Source: Streptomyces sp. NBC_01775
GTDB lineage: Bacteria; Actinomycetota; Actinomycetes; Streptomycetales; Streptomycetaceae
Assembly: GCF_035917675.1 (NCBI RefSeq)
Contig: NZ_CP109104.1
Coordinates: 7,998,001 to 8,062,000 of the forward strand
Direction of reading: 5' to 3'
DNA: 64,000 nt
Shown piece by piece: positions 56,371 to 64,000 of the stretch. The notes beneath the pieces are model-generated. The model saw only the letters and a program-made list of their open reading frames with translations, was not told where the DNA came from and did no database searches. The position numbers and the translations under genes were made by a program. Numbering within the stretch: position 1 is the stretch's first letter; each line of letters opens with the position of its first letter.

Positions 56371-57426
56371 TCACGCCAGCAGCTCCAGCCCGGAGCGCAG
56401 CAAGGCGGGCACGGCGGATCCGACCCGCTCGAATCCGGTGCCGACGGTCCGGCCCGCGAGGTAACGGGCGTGAATGCCCTCGGCGATGACAGCCAGCTTG
56501 AAATACCCCAGCGCCTGGTAGAAGGCCACAGCGGCGATGTCGCGCCCGGACTTCTCGGCGTACCGCTCGGCCAGCTCGCGGCCCGAGGGGAAACCGGGGT
56601 TGGACGTGGGTACGTGTCTCGTGCCCAACACCGGCTCGCAGACCGGCTCCCAGTACATGAGCAGCATCCCGAGATCGGCGAGCGGGTCACCGAGGGTGGC
56701 CATCTCCCAGTCCACGATCGCGGCGATCCGGCCGAAGTCACCGGGGGCCAGGATGGTGTTGTCCAGGCGGTAGTCGCCGTGCACGACCGCCGGGGCACCG
56801 CTCGCGGGGAGGGCGCGCGCCAGCCGGCCGTGCAACTCGCCGAGGTCGGGCAGGCCGCGGGTGGCGACCTTGTCCCACTGGCTGCGCCATCGGCGTACCT
56901 GCCGCTCCAGGTAGCCGTCGGGCCGGCCGAAGTCACCGAGCCCGACGTCGGCGGCGTCGACCGAGTGCAGCGCCACCAGAGCGTCCACGAGCGCCTCGGC
57001 GCCGCGCCGTGCGTCGGCGGGCGGCAATCGCGCGGCCTCCTCGCCGTCCCGCAGCACCGGCCCCGCCACGAAGTCGACGACGCAGAACGGCGCCCCGATC
57101 ACCGTCGGATCCGTGCACGACAGCACGGCTCGCGCGACCGGCACCCCGGTCCGGCCGAGCGCGGCGACGACGCGGTACTCGCGGTCCATGTCGTGCGCGG
57201 TCGGGGTGAGGTTCCCCAGCGGCGGCCGGCGCAGCACCCAGCGGTGTGTCCCGTCGGTCAGCTCGTAGGTGAGGTTGGAGCGCCCGCCTTGCAGCAGGCG
57301 TGCCCGCAACGGGCCGGCGCACTCCGGGACATGGCGCTCGAAGTAGCTCTGGAGGGCGGGCCCGTCGATGCCGACCACCGGCGTCCGAGGCGTCCCTGGA
57401 GTCTCCGGCGTCGGAGGCGAGGTCAC
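56371..57426 (-). CDS. APH-fold kinase (ACAD10/ACAD11 N-domain-like)
   Basis: A 351-residue kinase closely matching the N-terminal domain of ACAD10/11. It has GGRSNLTYELTDGTHRWVLR, PTAHDMDREYRVVAAL, VIGAPFCVVDFVAG, the catalytic loop VVHGDYRLDNTIL and the metal loop IVDWEMATLGDPLADLG. The expected substrate is a hydroxyacyl-CoA. The start GTG overlaps the dehydrogenase gene stop (GTGA), so the two proteins, fused in animals, are coupled here at translation. Confidence 0.9.
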   Translation of the reverse strand: MTSPPTPETPGTPRTPVVGIDGPALQSYFERHVPECAGPLRARLLQGGRSNLTYELTDGTHRWVLRRPPLGNLTPTAHDMDREYRVVAALGRTGVPVARAVLSCTDPTVIGAPFCVVDFVAGPVLRDGEEAARLPPADARRGAEALVDALVALHSVDAADVGLGDFGRPDGYLERQVRRWRSQWDKVATRGLPDLGELHGRLARALPASGAPAVVHGDYRLDNTILAPGDFGRIAAIVDWEMATLGDPLADLGMLLMYWEPVCEPVLGTRHVPTSNPGFPSGRELAERYAEKSGRDIAAVAFYQALGYFKLAVIAEGIHARYLAGRTVGTGFERVGSAVPALLRSGLELLA

Positions 57427-58631
57427 CGGGTGGCCCTCCGCTCCCGCGCCGCTCGCACCGCGCGCTTGGCGATGGCCCAGCGGTGGGTCTCGGAGGGGCC
57501 GTCGTAGATGCGGAACGGCCGCACCTCCCGGTACATCCGCGACAGCGGCACGTCCCCCGAGATGCCGAGCGCGCCGCACACCTGCACGGCACGGTCGACC
57601 ACCCGGTTCACCGCCTCGGAGACACAGGTCTTGGCGATCGAGGTGTGCTGGGCGGCCGGGCGGCCCTGATCCAGTTCCCAGCAGGCCCGCCAGAGCACCG
57701 CCCGGCTGGTCTCGATGTCGATCTCGCTGTCGGCGAGCTGCTGCTGGACCATGCCCAGTTCGGCCAGCGGCCTGCCGAAGGCCGACCGGTCCGCGGCACG
57801 GTCCAGAGCGATGTCCTGGGCGCGGCGCGCTATCCCGAGCCAGCGCATGCAGTGGGTCATACGGGCCGGCCCGAGGCGCACCTGCGCGTACGCGAAGCCC
57901 TCGTCCACCTCGCCCAGCACCATACTGTCGGCGACCTCGCACCCGTCGAAGACGATTTCGCTGTGCCCACCGAACAGGCCCTGGTCCAGGGTGTCGAGAT
58001 TCCGGACGATCTTCATGCCCGGGTTGTCGGCGTCGACGAGGAACATCGTCGCGCCGCCCGGGTCCCCGGGGGCCCCGCTGGTACGGGCCATGCAGATGGC
58101 GAAGGCGGCGCCGTCGGCGCCGCTGATGAACCACTTGCGGCCGTCGATCCGCCAGCCGGCCGGGGTCTTGGTCGCGGTGGTGGCGAGCGCCCGGGGGTCG
58201 GATCCGGCGCCCGGCGCCGGCTCGGTCATCGCGAAGCACGAGCGCACCTCCCCGGCCGCCAGCGGGCGCAGGTACCGCTCCTTCTGCTCCGGGGTGGCCA
58301 CCACCTCCAGCAGGTGCGTATTGCCCTCGTCGGGGGCAGCGCAGTTGAGCGCCAGCGGTCCGAGCAGTGAGTATCCCGCCGCCTCGAAGACCACCGCCTG
58401 CCCGCACAGGTCCAGGCCGAGCCCACCCCACTCCGCGCCGATGTGCGGGGCGAAGACACCCGCCGTCCGCGCGGCCTCCTGCAACCGTCGCCGCAGCGGC
58501 TCCGGCCCGCTGTGGACGTTCCCGTCGCAGGCGTGCTCCTCGGACAGCACCACGTCCCGTACGAACTCGGTGGTACGCCGCGCGATGTCGGCGACCCTCT
58601 CGTCGACCTCGAACCCTATGGACACCTTCAC
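57423..58631 (-). CDS. ACAD11-like acyl-CoA dehydrogenase
   Basis: A 402-residue dehydrogenase of the ACAD10/11 lineage. It has LNCAAPDEGNTHLLEVV, SCFAMTEPAPGAGSDPRAL, IDGRKWFISGADGAAFAIC, QVRLGPARMTHCMRWLGIARRAQDIAL and RIYDGPSETHRWAIAKRAV. It probably works on the phosphoacyl-CoA made by the coupled kinase. The GTG at 58631 is the natural start, followed by 333 bp of divergent control sequence before the lanthipeptide genes. Two GGCTA-N8-TAGCC sites lie upstream. Confidence 0.92.
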   Translation of the reverse strand: MKVSIGFEVDERVADIARRTTEFVRDVVLSEEHACDGNVHSGPEPLRRRLQEAARTAGVFAPHIGAEWGGLGLDLCGQAVVFEAAGYSLLGPLALNCAAPDEGNTHLLEVVATPEQKERYLRPLAAGEVRSCFAMTEPAPGAGSDPRALATTATKTPAGWRIDGRKWFISGADGAAFAICMARTSGAPGDPGGATMFLVDADNPGMKIVRNLDTLDQGLFGGHSEIVFDGCEVADSMVLGEVDEGFAYAQVRLGPARMTHCMRWLGIARRAQDIALDRAADRSAFGRPLAELGMVQQQLADSEIDIETSRAVLWRACWELDQGRPAAQHTSIAKTCVSEAVNRVVDRAVQVCGALGISGDVPLSRMYREVRPFRIYDGPSETHRWAIAKRAVRAARERRATR

Positions 58632-58640
58632 CCCTACGTC

Positions 58641-58658
58641 GGCTACTAGTCATTAGCC
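58641..58658. promoter_or_regulatory. inverted repeat GGCTA-N8-TAGCC, copy 1
   Basis: GGCTA and TAGCC separated by 8 bp, 10 bp upstream of the dehydrogenase gene start. The minus-strand reading (TGGCTAATGACTAGTAGCC) matches copy 2 at 15 of 19 positions. Probable operator of the leftward kinase/dehydrogenase module. Confidence 0.65.
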
Positions 58659-58706
58659 ATAACAAGTCATGAGTCTCGCGACGTCAAGAGGTGCGCAATC
58701 GTATTT

Positions 58707-58724
58707 GGCTAATTAGGGATAGCC
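58707..58724. promoter_or_regulatory. inverted repeat GGCTA-N8-TAGCC, copy 2
   Basis: TGGCTAATTAGGGATAGCC in plus orientation; the dyad extends one base on each side. Its centre is 66 bp from that of copy 1. It differs from the TGARTTCAGTTCAA motif, implying a separate regulator. Confidence 0.65.
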
Positions 58725-58964
58725 ACTGCGGCACCCCCGGCGCGGGTGGGGTCGAAGGTCCCCGGTCGCCGACCATGCCTCCAGGTGTTCCTGGCCCGCG
58801 CCGCCGGCCGGGAGAGGGGGGATTGCCCCGGTTCGTTCATACGGTCGATGTTGTACCTTGATGGGGCTTCACTCGGATCATGCCCAACACCACTGCCCCG
58901 ACCGGCACTTCACCGGACACCCCAGGACGCGCGGTTCCCGCGCTGAACGCAAGGGAATGCCCCT

Positions 58965-61900
58965 GTGCGGGACGACTTCTTCGATACGGCTGAGCCGATT
59001 CTTCTCCGCATGGCGAGCGCGCCCCGAACCGGGCCGGAACCGGATGACGGCCTTGGCGCCCCCTCCGATTCCACTTCGGCCATCCAGCGCGTCTTCTCCG
59101 ATCCACTGCTCCGCGAAGCGATCCAGGTGGCCAGCGGCAGCCTTGCCGACTCCCTGGACCGGATCGACTCCGGCGGTGTCCTGGGGGCGAAGCGGCATAC
59201 GAGCGCCGCCTTGTCGGCCACCCGGTACGCGCTGCGCATGTCCAGCCGGCCGACACCGTTCGGCCTGTTCGCCGGTGTGACAACGGCGCGCCTCGGCTCC
59301 ACGGCGTACGCCGAGATCACCGGCCCCGGGCACAAGGCGGCACGGCTCGACGCGGGGTGGCTGCACGAGCGCGTTCAGAGCTGGCTGGAGGACCCCGGGG
59401 TCCGGGGCCGGGTCAGCGTCGTCACCAGCGACCTGTGCTACCGGCGAGGCGATCGGCTGGTGTTGTCCGACACCCGTCCCGAGGTCTCGGTCCGTCATAA
59501 CGCGCTGGTGGCCCTGGTGTGCGAGGACGCGGCACGCCCCACGCCGTACGAGGACGTGCTGCGGCAGGCGGCTGCCGCGTTCCCCGGCTTTCCCGGCGAG
59601 CGGATCGACGCTGTCCTCGCGCGGCTGGTCAGGCTCGGCTTCCTGTTGACGTCGATCACCCCGCACCACATCGACGCGCCCCTCCTCGACCGCGTCGAGT
59701 CCGCGGTGGAGGGTCAGGAGGGCCTTCCCGGTGCGGCCGGAACCCTCCGTGAGGTACGGTCCGCGCTGGCCGCGTACGAGAAGACCGAGCCCGGCGCCGG
59801 CGGCGAGTCCTGGCACCGGCTGAGACAACTGACCGACCCCGCGGGCGCCGCGCGGCGGCCTCAGATCCAGGTCGATCTGCGGGTGGACGCGGATGTCACG
59901 CTGCCTCACGCGGTGGCCGAGGAGGCGCGGCGATACGCCTCCGCGATGTGGGCGATCTCCCCGGAGTGGGCCACCCACGCCCATATGCGCGCCTACCGCA
60001 GCCGGTTCAAGGAGCGGTACGGGACCAGCGGTACGGTGCCGCTCGCCGAACTCATCGACCCTCACCGGGGGTTGGGCTTTCCGGCCGAGTACCGGGACCG
60101 GTCCGGGCAGGGCGCGGGTGCCGTGCCACCTGCCGCCGCACCCGGCAACGGACACGACGAGGGGCCATTCCGCGAGCGGCGCGCCCTCGCGGCTCAGCTC
60201 GTCCAGGAAGCGCTGCTCCGTGACGACCAGGAATTACGCCTCACTCCTGATCTGATCGACCGGCTGTCGCCTCCGCCGCCTGCGTCGACCGCCCCGCCCG
60301 TCTCCCCGCCGTGCTCCATGGAGCTGTGCTTCCAACTGCTGGCGGACAGCGTGACCGCTCTGGACGAGGGGGACTTCCGGCTCGTCGGCTCCCCGCTCAA
60401 CGGCTCCCGGCTCGCCGGGGCGATGGCGGGTCGCTTCACCGAACTCTTGGGCGGCACCGCGGAGTTGTCCCGCCTCATGGCGTTCAGCGCCGACGAGGAC
60501 ACCCTGCTCGCGCAGGTCGCCTTCTCACCGCACACCACACGCACCCTGAACCTGATCCAGGTGCCACCGTTGCTGCCGTACACCATTCCGGTCGGCGTGT
60601 ACGCGGACCGGGGCGAGCCCGGTTGCCTCGACTGGCGCGAACTGGTCGTCAGCGCCGACGTACACGGAATGCGTCTCAGCTGCCCGCGCACCGGGCAGCG
60701 CGTCGTTCCCGTTGTCCCGCACATGCTGGTCCTGGACAACGAGGCCCCCGAGGTGGTCCGCCTGATGGTGGACATCGTCTTCGGCCGCTCCAGGAACTGG
60801 ACCGGCTGGGGCTGGTGGGGCCTTGAGGACCTGCCCTTCCGGCCCCAGGTGAGCTTCGGCAAGGTCATCGTCTCTCCCCGACGCTGGACACCGGACCAGC
60901 GGCTGCGCGAGGCAGCACAGGAACAGGCGCAAGACCCGGCCGGATGGGCTCTCGCCATCGGCCAGTGGCGAGAGCGCTACCGCGTGCCGGACCGGTTGCA
61001 AGTCCTGCGCTGGGACCAGTCGTACGGTGTCGACCTGACCGACCCCTGGCACCAGTCGCTGCTGCGTCAGGACATACGCAGAACGGGCAACCTCGCGCTC
61101 TTCGACGACCTGACGGCGGACGGGCAAGGACTCGGCTGGGCTCAGGGCCGCAGCGCCGAAGTCGTGATTCCCCTGTCCGGACGGGGTGCTCCCGACCCCG
61201 ATCCCGATCCCGAGCTCGCTCCCGATCCCGTCTCCGCGACGCCCTCCTCGCACATCCGGGTGCCGGCGACGAGCAGCTACCACCTCCCCGGCGAGGACTG
61301 GCTGTTCGCGAAGATGTACGCCGTTCCGGGCACCCATGATGAGCTGATACGCACCCACCTCCCCACCGTGCTGGGCGACCTCGAACAGCACATCGACCGC
61401 TGGTTCTTCATCCGCTACCGGGACCCCGACCCTCATCTGCGGATCCGCTTCCACGGTGACCCCGAAACCCTGCGGGCACACGCACTGCCCACGCTCGCAC
61501 GCCATCTCAGGCGATTGCGCGACACCGGAGCGATCCGGACCGCCGTGCTGGACACCTACGAGCCCGAGACCGACCGGTACGGCGGGCCCGAGGCGGTTAC
61601 GTCCGCCGAGCAGCTGTTCTGCGTGGACAGCCGGTCCGTCGTCGCACAGTTGGCCATGCGCGCACGCGGAGTCCTCGATCTGCCGGACGAAGTGCTGGCT
61701 GCCGTCAACCAGGCGCTGCTGTTGGAGTCACTGGGCGACTGGAACTGGTGTGCCTGGGTCGACGACACCTTTCCCAAGGGGCCGGAGCACGCCGACTACC
61801 AGCAGCATCGCGCACTGGTCAGGGATCTGGTCAGGCCGGGGCGAGGGCGGACCGCGGCGCGGTTCGCCGAGGCGTACGGTGCGCCGGCCCTGGCCGCTTT

Positions 61901-62180
61901 GTGGACCGAGGCTCCCGAACCTCGTACGTACGGACGGATCGTGCTGTCCGACAAGGGCCGGCCCCCTTCCGGCAGCGCGCAGGAGAACGCGGTCCTCGCG
62001 CTGTTGCACATGCAGTACAACCGGCTCCTGGGTATCGACAGGGCCGGTGAGCTCAGCGGATACGCCGTCCTCAGAGGCGTCGCACGCGATCACCTCGCGC
62101 GGCTCGCACATGAGTCAGTCCCGACGAGCGCCACCGGGACGACCGAGGGCTCGGGCTCAAGGCCGAGAGGAAGACGATGA
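58965..62180 (+). CDS. class I lanthipeptide dehydratase LanB (full-length)
   Basis: A 1071-residue full-length LanB that dehydrates Ser/Thr of a precursor peptide via glutamyl-tRNA-dependent glutamylation. The N-terminal glutamylation domain has SSRPTPFGLFAGV and FKERYGTSGTVPLAELIDP with HRGLGFP. The C-terminal elimination domain (from about residue 770) has WFFIRYRDPDPHLRIRF and TYEPETDRYGGPEAV. A Pro/Asp-rich linker joins the two. The GTG start at 58965 has AAGGGA upstream. It is coupled to the LanC gene by an ATGA overlap. No regulator gene of the cluster is visible in the divergent gap. Confidence 0.95.
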   Translation: MRDDFFDTAEPILLRMASAPRTGPEPDDGLGAPSDSTSAIQRVFSDPLLREAIQVASGSLADSLDRIDSGGVLGAKRHTSAALSATRYALRMSSRPTPFGLFAGVTTARLGSTAYAEITGPGHKAARLDAGWLHERVQSWLEDPGVRGRVSVVTSDLCYRRGDRLVLSDTRPEVSVRHNALVALVCEDAARPTPYEDVLRQAAAAFPGFPGERIDAVLARLVRLGFLLTSITPHHIDAPLLDRVESAVEGQEGLPGAAGTLREVRSALAAYEKTEPGAGGESWHRLRQLTDPAGAARRPQIQVDLRVDADVTLPHAVAEEARRYASAMWAISPEWATHAHMRAYRSRFKERYGTSGTVPLAELIDPHRGLGFPAEYRDRSGQGAGAVPPAAAPGNGHDEGPFRERRALAAQLVQEALLRDDQELRLTPDLIDRLSPPPPASTAPPVSPPCSMELCFQLLADSVTALDEGDFRLVGSPLNGSRLAGAMAGRFTELLGGTAELSRLMAFSADEDTLLAQVAFSPHTTRTLNLIQVPPLLPYTIPVGVYADRGEPGCLDWRELVVSADVHGMRLSCPRTGQRVVPVVPHMLVLDNEAPEVVRLMVDIVFGRSRNWTGWGWWGLEDLPFRPQVSFGKVIVSPRRWTPDQRLREAAQEQAQDPAGWALAIGQWRERYRVPDRLQVLRWDQSYGVDLTDPWHQSLLRQDIRRTGNLALFDDLTADGQGLGWAQGRSAEVVIPLSGRGAPDPDPDPELAPDPVSATPSSHIRVPATSSYHLPGEDWLFAKMYAVPGTHDELIRTHLPTVLGDLEQHIDRWFFIRYRDPDPHLRIRFHGDPETLRAHALPTLARHLRRLRDTGAIRTAVLDTYEPETDRYGGPEAVTSAEQLFCVDSRSVVAQLAMRARGVLDLPDEVLAAVNQALLLESLGDWNWCAWVDDTFPKGPEHADYQQHRALVRDLVRPGRGRTAARFAEAYGAPALAALWTEAPEPRTYGRIVLSDKGRPPSGSAQENAVLALLHMQYNRLLGIDRAGELSGYAVLRGVARDHLARLAHESVPTSATGTTEGSGSRPRGRR

Positions 62181-63412
62181 CCTCCACCGGCAGCTCCCGC
62201 GTCCGCGCGGCGGCACGCGCCGCCGCCGCCCAGGTGCTCGACACGCTCGCCGATCCCGCATCCACGGCAGGCGGCCCTCAGTGGGCCGACCTCTCCCTCT
62301 CCAACGGATTCCCCGGCGTCTCCCTCGCCTTCAGCGGCTCGACGCCCCGGCGCCCCGACCACGTCGCCCGTGCCCATGGTCACCTCACGCGGGCCATCAC
62401 GTCCCTCGCCGGGGGAGAGCACCCGCCGGCCGGCGGGTATTCCGGACCCGGCGCGGTGGCGTTCGCGGTCCTCATCGCCCACCGGGCCACCGGCGGCTAC
62501 CACTCGGCCCTGACTCAACTCGACGAGCACCAGCGCAGTTTGGTGCGAAGCGCGCTCCCCGCACTCACCGACGCTCCACTGGCCACCAACGGTGTGTTCG
62601 AGGTGGTGCGCGGCATGGCAGGCATCGGACGGTACCTGCTCGCCCGCCGCGACAGCTCCGCCGCCGAACTCGACATGGTGCTCCGCTATCTGGTCGCCCT
62701 GACGCAGGGGGACTTGCTCCACCAGGGGCATCGGGTGCCGCGCTGGTGGACGCCGGCCCCGCCCACCCCCGGACAGCGGGACGAGCTGCCGGACGGGCAT
62801 CTCAACCTGGGACTCTCCCACGGCGTCAGCGGGCCGCTCGCCCTGCTCGCGTTGGCATGGCGGGACGGTGTGCGCGTCGAGGGGCAGCGCGAGGCGTTGG
62901 AGAGCCTGGTCGGCCTGCTGCGGCGGTGGGCCACGGAAGACCGGGACGGTATCCGGTGGCCGGGATACCTCACCCTTGAGCACTGGGCGGCGGGGCCGGG
63001 ACGGAAGGTACCGCGGCAGCGCCCGTCGTGGTGCTACGGCGCTCCGGGTATGACCCGTGCCGTGCAGCTGGCGGCGCTCGCGCTTGACCGGTCCGACTGG
63101 CACGACCTGGCCCACCGGTCCCTCCTCCCGCTTCTCGCCCTCCCGTTGGACAGCTGGGGCATCGACGCTCCAGGGCTGTGCCATGGCTGGAGCGGGGTGC
63201 TCCATCTCATGGGGCTCATCGGCGAACACCTTCACGACGAGCGCCTGGCACGGGTCAGGGACGAGCTGGCGGTGAGGCTCCTGGCAGACCTGCCGAACAG
63301 AGCCGATGAGCCGGGTTTCCTGGAAGGCGCCGCCGGGATCGCGCTCGCGCTGGACGCCTACGCGGAGGGCCGTGCCCTCTCGGGATGGGACATGCCGCTC
63401 CTCGTGAGCTGA
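62177..63412 (+). CDS. lanthionine cyclase LanC
   Basis: A 411-residue cyclase that adds precursor Cys thiols to dehydrated Ser/Thr. Zinc ligands are the Cys in WCYGAPG and the Cys-His of LCHGWSG; HLNLGLSHGVSGPLALLAL is the conserved GxSHG block. The length is normal for a stand-alone LanC. The ATG overlaps the LanB stop by 4 bp. Confidence 0.95.
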   Translation: MTSTGSSRVRAAARAAAAQVLDTLADPASTAGGPQWADLSLSNGFPGVSLAFSGSTPRRPDHVARAHGHLTRAITSLAGGEHPPAGGYSGPGAVAFAVLIAHRATGGYHSALTQLDEHQRSLVRSALPALTDAPLATNGVFEVVRGMAGIGRYLLARRDSSAAELDMVLRYLVALTQGDLLHQGHRVPRWWTPAPPTPGQRDELPDGHLNLGLSHGVSGPLALLALAWRDGVRVEGQREALESLVGLLRRWATEDRDGIRWPGYLTLEHWAAGPGRKVPRQRPSWCYGAPGMTRAVQLAALALDRSDWHDLAHRSLLPLLALPLDSWGIDAPGLCHGWSGVLHLMGLIGEHLHDERLARVRDELAVRLLADLPNRADEPGFLEGAAGIALALDAYAEGRALSGWDMPLLVS

Positions 63413-63578
63413 GGTGGCTGGGGTGAGTTCACCCGCTTCATGGCCGGTTCACGGCAAATCATGACCAATAACGATCGTTGCGCATGCCTCTTCGCCCCAT
63501 AGACTCCTCCCGCCAGAGGCCAAAAGGGTCTCTGTATTCGCCTGTGCGAATGACTTGACACCGTAAGGAAGTTATCTC
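63413..63578 (+). promoter_or_regulatory. lanthipeptide precursor promoter region
   Basis: Between the LanC stop and the precursor start lies a TTGCGC-N17-TAGACT promoter-like pair (63478-63506). A 14-bp near-palindrome GGGTGA-GT-TCACCC (63421-63434) sits just after LanC, and a small hairpin (about 63511-63532, AGAGGCC/GGGTCTCT arms) in the presumed leader could attenuate or stabilise the transcript. An AAGGAAG ribosome-binding site lies seven bases before the ATG. Confidence 0.55.
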
Positions 63579-63752
63579 ATGACGACGATGACTCTTCCCG
63601 AATACGCCACGCACAACGGCGACTTCTCCGACCTGGACCTCGACGTTCAGTTCGCGAGCACCGCTCTCGACCCGTCCGGCTTCGGTACCGCGAACGACGC
63701 CCCGACGTTCCTGACGCCGTGCGAGGTTTCCACCGGGTGTCCCCTCGCCTGA
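63579..63752 (+). CDS. lanthipeptide precursor LanA (class I)
   Basis: A 57-residue precursor peptide. The N-terminus is acidic and includes FSDLDLDVQF, which resembles the FNLD/FxLD box recognised by LanB. The C-terminus (residues about 41-57) is the presumed core, with T43, T46, S51 and T52 and cysteines C48 and C54; it ends PLA. These residues allow up to two thioether rings, for example T46-C48 or T43-C48 and S51-C54. AAGGAAG lies seven bases before the ATG. It follows LanC in the same orientation and is the natural substrate of the LanB/LanC pair. Confidence 0.85.
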   Translation: MTTMTLPEYATHNGDFSDLDLDVQFASTALDPSGFGTANDAPTFLTPCEVSTGCPLA

Positions 63753-63804
63753 CCTGATTCCCAGGGCGGTGGGCCCCGGCGGCCGTGCACAGCCCCGGGC
63801 CCAC

Positions 63805-64000
63805 TGCGTAGGAGTAGGTCACCGTCTTCGAGGGGCCCTGGACCTTGGTGACGCGATCGCGCTCGTCGTAGGTGTACGTGGTCTTGGTGCCGCGGCCGTC
63901 GGTCACGGTTTCGGGGCGGCCCTTGGCCTCGTAGGAGAACGTGGACTCCTCCCCGTCCGGCGTCTTCACCGTGCCGGGAAGGTCCGCGCCCGCGATCGTC
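63805..64000 (-). pseudogene. RHS/YD-repeat protein fragment, truncated
   Basis: The minus strand reads about 65 residues of YD-repeat sequence (TFSYEAKGRPETVTDGRGTK, TTYTYDERDRVTKVQG, TVTYSYA), entering from beyond the window's right end. After about 63805 the frame stays open for another 76 residues but loses all YD-repeat character and runs antisense through the LanA gene. The RHS protein therefore lacks its C-terminal part, including any toxin tip, and is probably a remnant. How much of the rest survives cannot be seen here. Confidence 0.75.

Overview
The window is high-GC actinobacterial DNA and is most probably from Streptomyces. Supporting signs are the strong third-position G/C bias, frequent GTG starts, many 4-bp ATGA/GTGA gene overlaps, a LAL-type LuxR giant regulator, a SARP/NB-ARC regulator, and two separate peptide natural-product loci. 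I see no rRNA, tRNA, CRISPR array, insertion sequence or phage genes.

Left part (1-30 kb). The window opens inside an FAD-dependent aromatic hydroxylase gene. An esterase and a metallo-beta-lactamase-fold hydrolase follow on the minus strand, facing a LAL regulator. Next is a two-gene unit of a large P-loop protein and a membrane-anchored periplasmic-binding-protein-like sensor (6.9-10.7 kb). It converges on a bacteriocin-type export locus (10.8-17.1 kb, minus): a short precursor with a double-glycine leader, a perfect terminator hairpin, an HlyD-like adaptor, a C39-peptidase ABC exporter and a second ABC exporter. Small envelope proteins, a UvrA paralog flanked by two VOC proteins, and a minus-strand operon of small membrane protein, SARP/NB-ARC regulator and EACC1-like protein (23.6-27.0 kb) come next, then DUF2071 and DUF3048 proteins and a TetR regulator.

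Middle part (30.6-58.6 kb). This is a catabolic locus for a CoA-activated organic acid of unknown identity. It encodes an MHS-family transporter, an AMP-forming ligase, four acyl-CoA dehydrogenases, two aminoglycoside-phosphotransferase-fold kinases, two crotonases, a hydroxyacyl-CoA dehydrogenase, two thiolases (one with a DUF35 partner), five short-chain dehydrogenases, a zinc alcohol dehydrogenase, two flavoprotein oxidoreductases, EthD and NTF2-like proteins, and a TetR regulator. A 14-bp motif, TGARTTCAGTTCAA, recurs upstream of six transcription units and is the probable operator. The kinase/dehydrogenase pairs look like unfused versions of the eukaryotic ACAD10/ACAD11 proteins and of bacterial LvaA/LvaC. 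This suggests that hydroxyacyl-CoA intermediates are phosphorylated and dephosphorylated on the way to beta-oxidation. The last three genes (55.5-58.6 kb) form a second such module with a different putative operator, GGCTA-N8-TAGCC, present twice.

Right part (58.9-64 kb). A class I lanthipeptide locus holds a full-length LanB dehydratase, a LanC cyclase with intact zinc ligands, and a 57-residue precursor gene. No exporter or leader protease lies beside it. Immediately beyond, on the opposite strand, the window ends in the truncated end of an RHS/YD-repeat gene, which suggests a rearrangement boundary.
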